DNA from: CAWDPQ01 sp049642465
GTDB taxonomy: Bacteria > Acidobacteriota > Vicinamibacteria > Vicinamibacterales > 2-12-FULL-66-21
NCBI GenBank assembly: GCA_049642465.1
Contig: JBAROV010000221.1
Coordinates: forward strand, 1-25,127
Direction of reading: 5' to 3'
Length of the DNA stretch: 25,127 nt
In this document: piece by piece, positions 1-7,413 of the stretch
Layout of the letters: every line of letters starts with the position of its first letter
Numbering within the stretch: position 1 is the stretch's first letter
The notes under the pieces: model-generated
Told to the model about the DNA's origin: nothing
What the model saw: only the letters and a program-made list of their open reading frames with translations
The model's database searches: none
Program-made: the position numbers and the translations under genes

Positions 1-398
1 TCTACCGGGTGCGAGACTTTTGAGATCCTCTCGATTGACTTCCGAGCGAGTCGCAGGTTCCGATGACGCCGCCGCTGCGTGCGCTCGGCGTGACCGTAAC
101 TGGACGGGGAGCGGCCGTTGGCCGGAGCCGACAGGAATAGCGACTTTTGTCTGCTCGAAGGCGGACTTTTTTCGCGAAGGTGGCTGACGACGGGCTCATG
201 AACCCCCAGAAGTTACTGTGGCAGATGTATTTCGAAGCAGCTAAGTCCCTCTCCGCTTCTGGCCGTTTCCTTGCTCACCTACCTCTATTGCGGGCTGTAA
301 CCGCGGCGCCGTCCGGCACGTCTCCGACCGCTGCCGGGCTCAAGCACACGACGAAAACGACAGATTTGGAGGGCCACAGGAGCCCGTACTCGGTGAAC
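1..398. other. Upstream region without a convincing gene
   Basis: No gene is supported here. Frame 1 is open from the window edge to a TGA at 64-66 and could be the last 21 codons of an upstream gene, but this is too short to recognise. The reading frame of the first SDR gene stays open upstream to a TTG at 147, with ATGs at 198 and 225. The translation of 147-398 looks unlike the family and is rich in Ser, Ala and Arg, so I treat it as leader. Purine-rich GGAGG and AGGAG stretches at 368-382 precede the ATG at 399. Confidence 0.4.
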
Positions 399-1520
399 AT
401 GCGTACTGCTATTGATGCTACCGAAATCGTTCAGACTGACCTTGACACGGTAACCCTCCGAGCCGGTTCCGAGTTCGCACAGCTCTCGGGACGCGAGATT
501 CTGATTGCCGGCGGCGCCGGCTTCCTCGGCTACTACCTCGTGCAAGCCCCTCTGCACTGGAACGCGCAGCACCCCGAAGCCGCTCCGATTCGGGTGACAG
601 TGCTCGACAACTTCGTTCGCGGGGTGCCAGCCTGGTTGGATGCGCTGCAGCCCGATTCGAACCTGCGCCTGCTGAAGCACGATATTACGAAGCCGTTCCC
701 CGCCGATCTGGGCGACGTTCAGTATCTCGTGCACGCAGCGTCCATTGCATCCCCCATCTATTACCGCAAGTGCCCCATCGAAACGATGGATGCGAATGTC
801 AACGGATTGCGACTTCTGCTCGAGTACTGTCTCGAACAGCAGCGCAAGAGCTCGCCGGTCGAGGGTGTGCTGTTCTACTCGAGCAGCGAGATCTACGGCG
901 ACCCTACGCCCGAGAACATCCCGACTTCAGAGACGTATCGCGGCAACGTGTCGTGCACGGGCCCCCGCGCGTGTTACGACGAGTCGAAACGGTATGGCGA
1001 GACTTTGTGCGTCAACTTCGCCAGGCAGCACGGCGTTCCGGTCAAGGTGGCGAGGCCCTTCAACAACTATGGGCCCGGCTTGAAGATCACCGATGGCCGC
1101 GTCATTCCGGACTTTGCACGCAATATTCTGGACGGTCAGGACATCGTGATGCTCTCCGATGGCTCCGCCAGGCGAACCTATTGTTACGTGGCGGACGCGG
1201 CGATCGGCTATTACAAGATCCTCGTGAAGGGACGCGTCGGTGAGGCGTACAACATCGGGGTCGAAACTCCCGAGATCTCCGTCATCGATCTCGCAGACCG
1301 GGCGATCGCGCTCGGGAAGGAGTTGTTCGGCTACCGCGGGCGGGTGGTTCGGCGGGAAAGCCCCGACAAAGACTACGTTGTCGACAACCCGAGCCGCCGC
1401 TGTCCGATCGTCGCGAAAGCGCGCACGGAACTGGGATACGACCCACAGATCACGATTGACGAGGGATTGCGGCGCTCTCTGATTTGGTACGCCGGTAACC
1501 GTGAGGCAGCGGAGGCCTGA
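399..1520 (+). CDS. NAD-dependent epimerase/dehydratase, UDP-glucuronate decarboxylase-like (extended SDR)
   Basis: This is a 373-residue extended short-chain dehydrogenase that probably converts UDP-glucuronate to UDP-xylose in the cytoplasm. The Rossmann motif GGAGFLG lies at residues 38-44. The catalytic pair is Y193 and K197 in YDESK, within the GPRACYDESK block typical of UDP-xylose synthases. NNYGPG and TYCYVADA follow, as in that family. The start is placed at ATG 399 because the fold begins about 33 residues later; ATG 198 or TTG 147 would add 67-84 residues with no family resemblance. The stop overlaps the start of the UDP-glucose dehydrogenase gene by one base. That neighbour makes UDP-glucuronate, so the pair is consistent with UDP-xylose synthesis. 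A related 4-epimerase or 4,6-dehydratase activity cannot be excluded. The fold is certain; the exact reaction is moderately likely. Confidence 0.8.
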   Translation: MRTAIDATEIVQTDLDTVTLRAGSEFAQLSGREILIAGGAGFLGYYLVQAPLHWNAQHPEAAPIRVTVLDNFVRGVPAWLDALQPDSNLRLLKHDITKPFPADLGDVQYLVHAASIASPIYYRKCPIETMDANVNGLRLLLEYCLEQQRKSSPVEGVLFYSSSEIYGDPTPENIPTSETYRGNVSCTGPRACYDESKRYGETLCVNFARQHGVPVKVARPFNNYGPGLKITDGRVIPDFARNILDGQDIVMLSDGSARRTYCYVADAAIGYYKILVKGRVGEAYNIGVETPEISVIDLADRAIALGKELFGYRGRVVRRESPDKDYVVDNPSRRCPIVAKARTELGYDPQITIDEGLRRSLIWYAGNREAAEA

Positions 1521-2848
1521 TGCGCGTCTCCATCGTTGGGACCGGTTACGTCGGACTCGTCACGGGCGCCTGTCTGTCGGAGAAGGGTCACGAGGTCACT
1601 TGTGTTGACATCGATCCGGACCGCGTCGCGGCGCTCAACCGCGCCGAGTCGCCGATCTTCGAGGCCGGCCTGGATTCGCTCCTGCGCGCGAACGTCGGGC
1701 GCGGTCTTCGGGCGACGACGGATCTTCGCGCGGCGGTGCTCGAGTCAGATTTGACGCTGATTGCTGTAGGGACGCCATTCAACGGTCAGGAAATCGACCT
1801 CACGGCGGTTCTTGGCGCGACGCGGCAGATTGGCGAAGTTATCAGGGACAAAGGAAGTTACCACCTCGTCGTCGTCAAGAGTACGGTCGTCCCGGGCACG
1901 ACGGACAAGAGAGTGCTCCCGCTGCTTGAATCGGCCTCGGGAAAGAAGGCGGGTCAGGATTTCGGCGTTGGAGTCAACCCCGAGTTCCTGTCCGAGGGGG
2001 AGGCGGTCAACGACTTTCTCTTCCCGGATCGAATCGTACTTGGCGGCATTGACTCGCGCAGCGTCGAGCTGCTCGAGCGGCTCTACGAGTCGTTCCCCGA
2101 CGTTCCGCGCGTCCGCACGAACACCCGCACCGCGGAGATGATCAAGTACGCGTCCAACGCGCTTCTCGCCGCATTGATTTCGTTCTCGAATGAGCTGGCA
2201 AACCTCGGGGCTGCCATCGGCGATATCGACACTGTCGACGTCATGCATGGTCTGCGGCTGAGTCAGTACTTCCGTGGCCGGAACAGCGAAGGGTTGCCTC
2301 CGATCACGGCGTTTCTGGCTGCTGGGTGCGGATTTGGCGGCAGCTGTCTTCCCAAGGATGTCGGCGCGTTGGTTGCGCACGGCCGCAGCGTAGGGCAGTC
2401 GATGCGGCTTCTCGACGCGGTGCTTCAGATCAACAAAGAGCAGCCGCAGCGGGTGATCGAGCTTCTGACGAAGCGCTGGCCTCGTCTGTCAGGGGTGCGG
2501 GTTGCCGTGCTCGGTCTCGCGTTCAAGCCGGAGACGAGCGACGTTCGCGAGAGCCCCGCGTTCCCCATCATGCGCCAGCTGCTTGAGCGCGGTGCCGAGG
2601 TCAGAGCATACGACCCCGTCGCTCGATACGAAGCCGAGAAGGCATTTCCGGATCCGGGCGTTCGCTACTGCGCCAGCCTTGACACGGCGATCGCCGATGT
2701 GGACGCCGTAGTTGTCGTTACCCCATGGGAGGAGTTCCAGGAGGTGCCGAGCCGCTTGAACGGGCGAGGCCGCGACATCCTGTTCGTCGATAGCCGCCGG
2801 ACCTTCCCGAAGGACATCATGCCGGGCTACGTCGGGATCGGACTGTAG
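1520..2848 (+). CDS. ugd: UDP-glucose 6-dehydrogenase
   Basis: The 442-residue protein oxidises UDP-glucose twice with NAD+ to UDP-glucuronate, the precursor for acidic and pentose sugars of surface polysaccharides. The N-terminal nucleotide-binding motif GTGYVGLV is at residues 7-14. The middle helix carries EMIKYASNALLA with K209 and N213. The catalytic cysteine C276 sits in GFGGSCLPKD. The C-terminal UDP-binding domain begins near residue 315 with VAVLGLAFKPETSDVRESP. Length and domain order match the bacterial family. Its ATG shares one base with the preceding stop, which indicates translational coupling with the SDR gene, and the next gene starts 5 nt after its stop. Nothing is missing. 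The assignment is secure. Confidence 0.95.
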   Translation: MRVSIVGTGYVGLVTGACLSEKGHEVTCVDIDPDRVAALNRAESPIFEAGLDSLLRANVGRGLRATTDLRAAVLESDLTLIAVGTPFNGQEIDLTAVLGATRQIGEVIRDKGSYHLVVVKSTVVPGTTDKRVLPLLESASGKKAGQDFGVGVNPEFLSEGEAVNDFLFPDRIVLGGIDSRSVELLERLYESFPDVPRVRTNTRTAEMIKYASNALLAALISFSNELANLGAAIGDIDTVDVMHGLRLSQYFRGRNSEGLPPITAFLAAGCGFGGSCLPKDVGALVAHGRSVGQSMRLLDAVLQINKEQPQRVIELLTKRWPRLSGVRVAVLGLAFKPETSDVRESPAFPIMRQLLERGAEVRAYDPVARYEAEKAFPDPGVRYCASLDTAIADVDAVVVVTPWEEFQEVPSRLNGRGRDILFVDSRRTFPKDIMPGYVGIGL

Positions 2849-2853
2849 CGGCA

Positions 2854-3384
2854 ATGGAATTCAGCCCCACGAAGCTTGCTGGTGCGTTTGTCGTAACCAT
2901 GAAGCCGATCGAAGACGAGCGGGGGTACTTCGGTCGTGGCTGGTGCCGCGATGAGTTCACGCAGCATGGTCTCAACCCCAACATGACGCAGCTGAACGTC
3001 GGTTTCAGCCACCGGAAGGGAACCGTTCGGGGGATGCACTATCAGCTGGAACCGCACCAGGAGGCGAAGTTGGTGCGGTGTACCCGCGGGGCGATTTACG
3101 ACGTGATCATCGACCTCCGCCCGGGCTCGCCCACGCGCGGGCAGTGGGTCGGAGTGCAGCTGACGGGGCGGAACGGGTTGATGCTCTACGCTCCCGAAGG
3201 GTTCGCGCACGGGTATCAGACGCTCGCTGATGATGTCGAGATCTATTACCTGACGTCTTCCGCGTATGCGCCGGGTTCGGCATGCGGACTCCGTTTCGAC
3301 GATCCAGCGATCGCGATTCGATGGCCGGAACCCGTCACCGTGGTGTCTCAGGCGGATCGAAGCTGGCCGGATTACGGCGTGTGA
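2854..3384 (+). CDS. dTDP-4-dehydrorhamnose 3,5-epimerase family protein (RmlC-like cupin)
   Basis: This 176-residue cupin belongs to the RmlC family, which epimerises 4-keto-6-deoxy nucleotide sugars at C3 and/or C5. DERGYF (21-26) opens the substrate site. RGMHYQ places the catalytic base at H62, with the conserved K72 after it. The YAPEGFAHGYQ block (112-122) and Y132 complete the active site. The C-terminus has the usual DDPAIAIRWP. The neighbouring cytidylyltransferase, rather than an RmlA-type thymidylyltransferase, suggests that the substrate may be a CDP-4-keto-6-deoxyhexose, as for AscE-type epimerases. That is inference. No gene symbol is given because the nucleotide carrier is uncertain. 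Confidence 0.88.
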   Translation: MEFSPTKLAGAFVVTMKPIEDERGYFGRGWCRDEFTQHGLNPNMTQLNVGFSHRKGTVRGMHYQLEPHQEAKLVRCTRGAIYDVIIDLRPGSPTRGQWVGVQLTGRNGLMLYAPEGFAHGYQTLADDVEIYYLTSSAYAPGSACGLRFDDPAIAIRWPEPVTVVSQADRSWPDYGV

Positions 3385-3389
3385 GCTCC

Positions 3390-4292
3390 ATGAAGCGAGT
3401 GCTGCTGACCGGGGCGTCAGGCTTCATCGGCCATCACTGCCTCTCGCCGCTGCTGTCGCGTGGTTACGAGGTACATGCCGTGTCGACGCGCAACGGGCAC
3501 AGCAGCGCGGAGGGAGTGACGTGGCACAGGGCCAACCTTCTGCAAGCCGGAGCCGCGAAGGCGCTGATTTCGGAGGTTGCGCCAACGCACTTGTTGCACC
3601 TGGCGTGGTACGTCGAGCCGGGCAAGCTGATTTCGTCGTCTGAGAACTTCGAATGGGTCAGGTCGAGTCTGGAGCTCTCGCGGGCGTTTGCCGAAGGAGG
3701 GGGCCAGCGGTTCGTCGCTTCCGGTACGGGGTACGAGTACGACTGGAAGTACGGGTATTGCACGGAGGAACTCACGCCGGCAGTACCGAACACTGTGTAT
3801 GGCGCATGCAAGCACGCTGTGCACCTGCTGGTGCAATCGGTGGCCGAGCAGGCCAAATTGAGCGCAGCCTGGGGCCGGGTCTTCTTCCTCTATGGACCAT
3901 GTGAGCACCCGGACCGGCTCGTATCGTCTGTCATCCGGTCACTGCTGAAGGGGGAGCCCGCACGCTGCTCGCATGGCCGTCAGATACGCGATTACATGCA
4001 CGTGCAGGACGTGGCAACCGGGCTGGTCGCGCTGCTGGATTCGCAGGTGCAGGGAACCGTGAACGTGTCGTCCGGTCAAGCGACGACCCTACGCGATATC
4101 GTTCAGACGGTGGGGAGTTTGTTGGGGCGATCGGAACTGATTCAGCTGGGAGCGCTACCTGCACGGGCCAACGATGCGGCGCTGGTGGTCGGGGAAAACT
4201 CCCGGTTGCTGAACGAAGTAGGCTGGACGCAGCAGTTCGACCTTGATCGAGGACTGCGAGAAACAATCGAGTGGTGGCGGGTCAGGGTTTAG
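3390..4292 (+). CDS. NAD(P)-dependent sugar-nucleotide epimerase/reductase (extended SDR)
   Basis: This is a 300-residue SDR with the cofactor motif GASGFIG near the N-terminus and the catalytic YxxxK as YGACK. It resembles the SDRs found beside cytidylyltransferase genes that reduce or epimerise CDP-4-keto-6-deoxy sugars, such as paratose/abequose-synthase-like enzymes. The block LLHLAWYVEPGKL and the late RDYMHVQDVA fit that group. Two starts are possible. ATG 3390 gives the tidy start MKRVLLTGASG, and GTG 3381 would overlap the preceding stop by 4 nt. The upstream frame out to 3282 is an overlap artefact. The next gene follows after 7 nt. The substrate cannot be decided from sequence alone. 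Confidence 0.82.
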   Translation: MKRVLLTGASGFIGHHCLSPLLSRGYEVHAVSTRNGHSSAEGVTWHRANLLQAGAAKALISEVAPTHLLHLAWYVEPGKLISSSENFEWVRSSLELSRAFAEGGGQRFVASGTGYEYDWKYGYCTEELTPAVPNTVYGACKHAVHLLVQSVAEQAKLSAAWGRVFFLYGPCEHPDRLVSSVIRSLLKGEPARCSHGRQIRDYMHVQDVATGLVALLDSQVQGTVNVSSGQATTLRDIVQTVGSLLGRSELIQLGALPARANDAALVVGENSRLLNEVGWTQQFDLDRGLRETIEWWRVRV

Positions 4293-4299
4293 CGTTCAT

Positions 4300-5601
4300 A
4301 TGCGAAACGTCTGCGTTCTGGGAACTGGCATGGCAGGTTACGGCGCGGCTCACCGGCTGCAGGATGCCGGCGTCCGCGCGCGGATGTTCGACAAGAGCAG
4401 TCATTACGGCGGCCATACGTCGTCCTACAGATACGATGGCGGGTTCGTGTTCGATGAAGGGCCGCACGTCTCGTTCACCAAACACGAGCGTCTGCAGAAA
4501 CTCTTCGCCGACAGCATCGACGATCAGTACGAAACGCTGCACACGAAGGTCAACAACTACTGGCGCGGCTACTGGGTGAAACATCCCGCGCAGGTGAATC
4601 TGTACGGGCTCCCGACCGACCTTGTCGTGAACGTCATTCGGGATTTCGTGGAGGCCCAGCACCAGGACCACGGCGAGATCACGAACTATGAGCAGTGGCT
4701 TCGGGCCAGCTTCGGGAATACCTTCGCGGAGACCTTCCCGATGCAGTACACGATCAAGTATCACACGACTGAAGCCAGCAATAAGAGCCTCGATTGGATC
4801 GGTCCGCGGCTTTACCAAGCCAAGCTGGACGAGGTGCTGCGCGGAGCGCTGACGCCCTCGAGCCCCGATGTTCACTACATCAGCCACTTTCGCTACCCGT
4901 CGCACGGAGGGTTTGTTTCGTATCTCCGGCGGTTCATGGACGCAGCGGATCTGCATTTGAATCACTGCCTGGCGCGAATTGATCCGAAGCAGAAGACGGT
5001 TGCCTTCACGAACGGGACGACGGTCGCCTACGACGGACTCGTGTCATCGGTGCCTCTGCCGGAACTGATTCCGCGAGTCGTGGGCGCGCCCGACGAGGTC
5101 GTTGAGGCGGCGTCGAAGCTGGCGTGCACGGAGGTCGTGATCGTCAACCTTGTGGTCGACCGGCGCGACCTGGTCGACGCGCACTGGACCTACATATACG
5201 ACCAGGACATTTTTTTCACCCGCCTCAGCACGCCGCACCTGCAATCGCCGCACAACGTTCCCGACGGGTGCGGCAGCATTCAGGCTGAATGCTATTACTC
5301 GAAGAAGTACCGGCCTTTGGACCGTGCGCCAGGCGAGTGCATTGAACCGACGATCCGGGACCTGAAACGAATCGGTGTGTTGCGCGAGGAGGATCGGATT
5401 CTATTCCAAAACGCCATGCACATTCCGTACGCGAACGTCATTTTCGATCTCGAGCGCGCGGCTGCGGTGCAGACCGTCCACGGCTATCTCGATGACGTCG
5501 GCATCGCGTATTGCGGCCGTTACGGTGACTGGGCGTATATCTGGACCGACGAGTCGTTCATGAGCGGCGAGCGCGCCGCCGAGAAGGCGCTTGCGCGCTG
5601 A
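4300..5601 (+). CDS. FAD-dependent amine-oxidase/UDP-galactopyranose-mutase-like flavoprotein
   Basis: The 433-residue protein begins with a dinucleotide-binding motif, VLGTGMAGYGAAHRL, followed by a GG-H-TSS loop (YGGHTSSY), as in protoporphyrinogen-oxidase, amine-oxidase and UDP-galactopyranose-mutase flavoproteins. FDEGPHVSF is the second FAD contact region. The C-terminus has the GRYGDWAYIWTDESFMSG segment, which normally contacts FAD. The gene lies within a sugar-nucleotide operon, so a role in modifying an activated sugar or a lipid-linked intermediate is likely, for example pyranose/furanose isomerisation. It is not a canonical Glf, and I would not name the reaction. ATG 4300 is preferred over 4243 because it lies 7 nt after the upstream stop and immediately precedes the FAD motif. 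Confidence 0.75.
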   Translation: MRNVCVLGTGMAGYGAAHRLQDAGVRARMFDKSSHYGGHTSSYRYDGGFVFDEGPHVSFTKHERLQKLFADSIDDQYETLHTKVNNYWRGYWVKHPAQVNLYGLPTDLVVNVIRDFVEAQHQDHGEITNYEQWLRASFGNTFAETFPMQYTIKYHTTEASNKSLDWIGPRLYQAKLDEVLRGALTPSSPDVHYISHFRYPSHGGFVSYLRRFMDAADLHLNHCLARIDPKQKTVAFTNGTTVAYDGLVSSVPLPELIPRVVGAPDEVVEAASKLACTEVVIVNLVVDRRDLVDAHWTYIYDQDIFFTRLSTPHLQSPHNVPDGCGSIQAECYYSKKYRPLDRAPGECIEPTIRDLKRIGVLREEDRILFQNAMHIPYANVIFDLERAAAVQTVHGYLDDVGIAYCGRYGDWAYIWTDESFMSGERAAEKALAR

Positions 5602-5616
5602 AGCGGGAGACGAATC

Positions 5617-6477
5617 ATGAAAGTCGTGCTGTTTTGCGGTGGCCAGGGCATGCGGATGCGGGATTACTCCGACGCTATTCCAAAGCCGATGGTGCAGATC
5701 GGATACAGACCAATCCTATGGCACCTGATGAAGTATTACGCGCACTACGGCCACAAGGAGTTCATCCTCTGTCTCGGATATCGCGGCGATGTGATCAAGA
5801 ACTACTTCCTCAATTACGACGAATGCGTATCGAACGATTTCGTCCTTTCGGCGGGCGGCAAGCACGTCGACCTCATTTCCCGCGATATCGATGACTGGAA
5901 GATCACCTTCGTCGATACCGGCTTGGCGTCGAATGTCGGCGAGCGCCTGATGAAAGTCCGTCGCTACGTCGAGAGAGACGAGATGTTCATGGCGAACTAT
6001 GCTGACGGCCTGACGGACCTGCCGCTGCCGGTGCTCCTGGACTTCTTCAACACCCACCGAAAAACGGCCTGCTTCGTTGGCGTCAAGCCGACGGCAAGCT
6101 ATCACGTCATCTCGACAGGACGCGACGGCTTGGTCACCGAGGTGAAGAGCACTGCCCTTTCGACAGGGCGAATCAACGGTGGGTTCTTCGTGTTCCGGCG
6201 CCGCATCTTCGACTACATCAGGCAGGGAGAGGAACTTGTCGAGCAGCCATTCGCGCGTCTAATCGAGAACCGCGAGCTGGCGGCCTACTCGCACGACGGG
6301 TTCTGGGCGTGCATGGATACGTTCAAGGAGAAGCAGTCGCTCGACGAGCTCCACGCCCTCGGTTCGGCGCCGTGGGAGGTGTGGAAGAGGCAGCCCATCG
6401 ACGGAGAGCCCAGCACATATGCGACAGGTGAAATTCGACAAGCTGAAGAGGCTTCTGTGTCTGGGAGCGCATTCTGA
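5617..6477 (+). CDS. rfbF: Glucose-1-phosphate cytidylyltransferase (RfbF-like)
   Basis: This 286-residue nucleotidyltransferase activates glucose-1-phosphate with CTP to CDP-glucose, the entry to CDP-dideoxy and deoxyhexoses. CGGQGMRMR (7-15) is the nucleotide loop, and IPKPMVQIG carries the conserved lysine K24. PILWHLMKYYAHYG and CLGYRGDVIKNYF are characteristic of RfbF. MANYADGLTD (125-134) holds the metal-binding Asp, and INGGFFVF is the sugar-binding strand. GGGAG 7 nt before ATG 5617 supports the start. The last 20 codons run past the family's usual end and overlap the next gene by 59 nt in another frame. CDP-glucose 4,6-dehydratase (RfbG), the expected next enzyme, is not in the window. 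Confidence 0.9.
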   Translation: MKVVLFCGGQGMRMRDYSDAIPKPMVQIGYRPILWHLMKYYAHYGHKEFILCLGYRGDVIKNYFLNYDECVSNDFVLSAGGKHVDLISRDIDDWKITFVDTGLASNVGERLMKVRRYVERDEMFMANYADGLTDLPLPVLLDFFNTHRKTACFVGVKPTASYHVISTGRDGLVTEVKSTALSTGRINGGFFVFRRRIFDYIRQGEELVEQPFARLIENRELAAYSHDGFWACMDTFKEKQSLDELHALGSAPWEVWKRQPIDGEPSTYATGEIRQAEEASVSGSAF

Positions 6478-7060
6478 CGACATCGAGATAGGCTGCGGCG
6501 GTACGCTTTTACGGCTGATCGAGGAGTACCGCGACCTTGAGATCAAGTGGGTCGTGTTCAGCGCGGAGGGCGCGCGAACGAATGAGGCACGCTCGAGCGC
6601 CCGCGCCTTTTTGCGGGGCGCCGCGAAATCCGAGGTTATCGTCAAGGACTTTCGCGGCAGCTTCTTCCCATACGAAGGCGAGCAGATCAAGGGCTTCTTC
6701 GAAACGTTGAAATCCTTTGCGCCTGACGTCGTCTTCACGCATTATCGCGATGACCGGCATCAGGACCACCGCGTCCTTTCCGACCTGGCCTGGAACACCT
6801 TTCGAAGCCACGTAATCCTCGAGTACGAAATCCCCAAGTACGACGGCGACTTCGGCACGCCCAATGTCTTTGTTCCCGTCACTGAGCGCCAGTGCCTCCA
6901 CAAGGCCACGCTGCTGCTGAAGCATTTCCGGTCGCAGGTCGACAAGCACTGGTTTACCAAGGAACTGTTTCTGGCGACGCCGCGCATTCGGGGCATGGAG
7001 TGCGATTCACCCACCCAGTACGCGGAGGCGTTCTACAGCCGGAAGCTCCTGCTCGGATAG
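6419..7060 (+). CDS. PIG-L family N-acetyl sugar deacetylase
   Basis: This 213-residue metal-dependent deacetylase of the PIG-L/LmbE family removes acetyl groups from N-acetylated sugars. The zinc motif AHSDDIE (17-23) supplies H18 and D21, and HQDH (114-117) supplies the third ligand. The length is near the family norm. It is the last gene of the sugar operon and starts inside the end of rfbF (ATG 6419; an in-frame GTG at 6428 is an alternative), so its translation is probably coupled. A plausible job is exposing an amino group on an amino-sugar of the polysaccharide or its precursor, but the substrate is not deducible. Confidence 0.87.
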   Translation: MRQVKFDKLKRLLCLGAHSDDIEIGCGGTLLRLIEEYRDLEIKWVVFSAEGARTNEARSSARAFLRGAAKSEVIVKDFRGSFFPYEGEQIKGFFETLKSFAPDVVFTHYRDDRHQDHRVLSDLAWNTFRSHVILEYEIPKYDGDFGTPNVFVPVTERQCLHKATLLLKHFRSQVDKHWFTKELFLATPRIRGMECDSPTQYAEAFYSRKLLLG

Positions 7061-7413
7061 TCTGAGTAATGTCTTCGGAACGGTCACAGGTCTCCTTTCA
7101 GGTGACCAAAGTCAGCCGCTTGGAAACATTCCCGACCGAAATCGCGCCTAACTGCTGAATCGTGCACGGCGTGGAACTTGCGCACGGCGCATGCGGCGCC
7201 CACTTTCCGCGTGGTGCCGTCGCGTCGACTGCTCCGCGTCACGACCGACGTTATCTGTCAGCCGTGACCGCGGGCTGTACTACGAGGCGGCGTCGAAATG
7301 TTGTTTGCGTGCCTGCCAGGCGGCGGTTTGCTGACGTTCCCGCTGCTGACGTCGCGGGCAATCACAGCCCACGGGATCCGACCCACCGGGAACATCGGCC
7401 GATTCGCGCACAG
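7061..7413. other. 353-bp gap between the sugar operon and the exoprotein gene
   Basis: No gene is supported here. The exoprotein frame is open back to a GTG at 7162, but its translation is Arg/Ala-rich and would bury the signal peptide. A 6-bp inverted repeat, GGTCAC at 7082-7087 and GTGACC at 7102-7107, lies 22 nt after the PIG-L stop. It has no T-run, so it is not a clear terminator. A GG-N10-GC match with TTGC occurs at 7167-7182 (8 of 12 sigma-54 consensus positions), but it is about 230 nt from the start codon. Confidence 0.4.

Noticed and set aside
7167..7182. Sigma-54-like GG-N10-GC match upstream of the exoprotein gene
   Set aside because: It has only 8 of 12 consensus positions and lies about 230 nt from the start; such matches are frequent by chance at this GC content.
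7162..7413. GTG start extending the exoprotein by 84 residues
   Set aside because: It would place an Arg-rich segment before a clear signal peptide; ATG 7414 gives a normal export signal.
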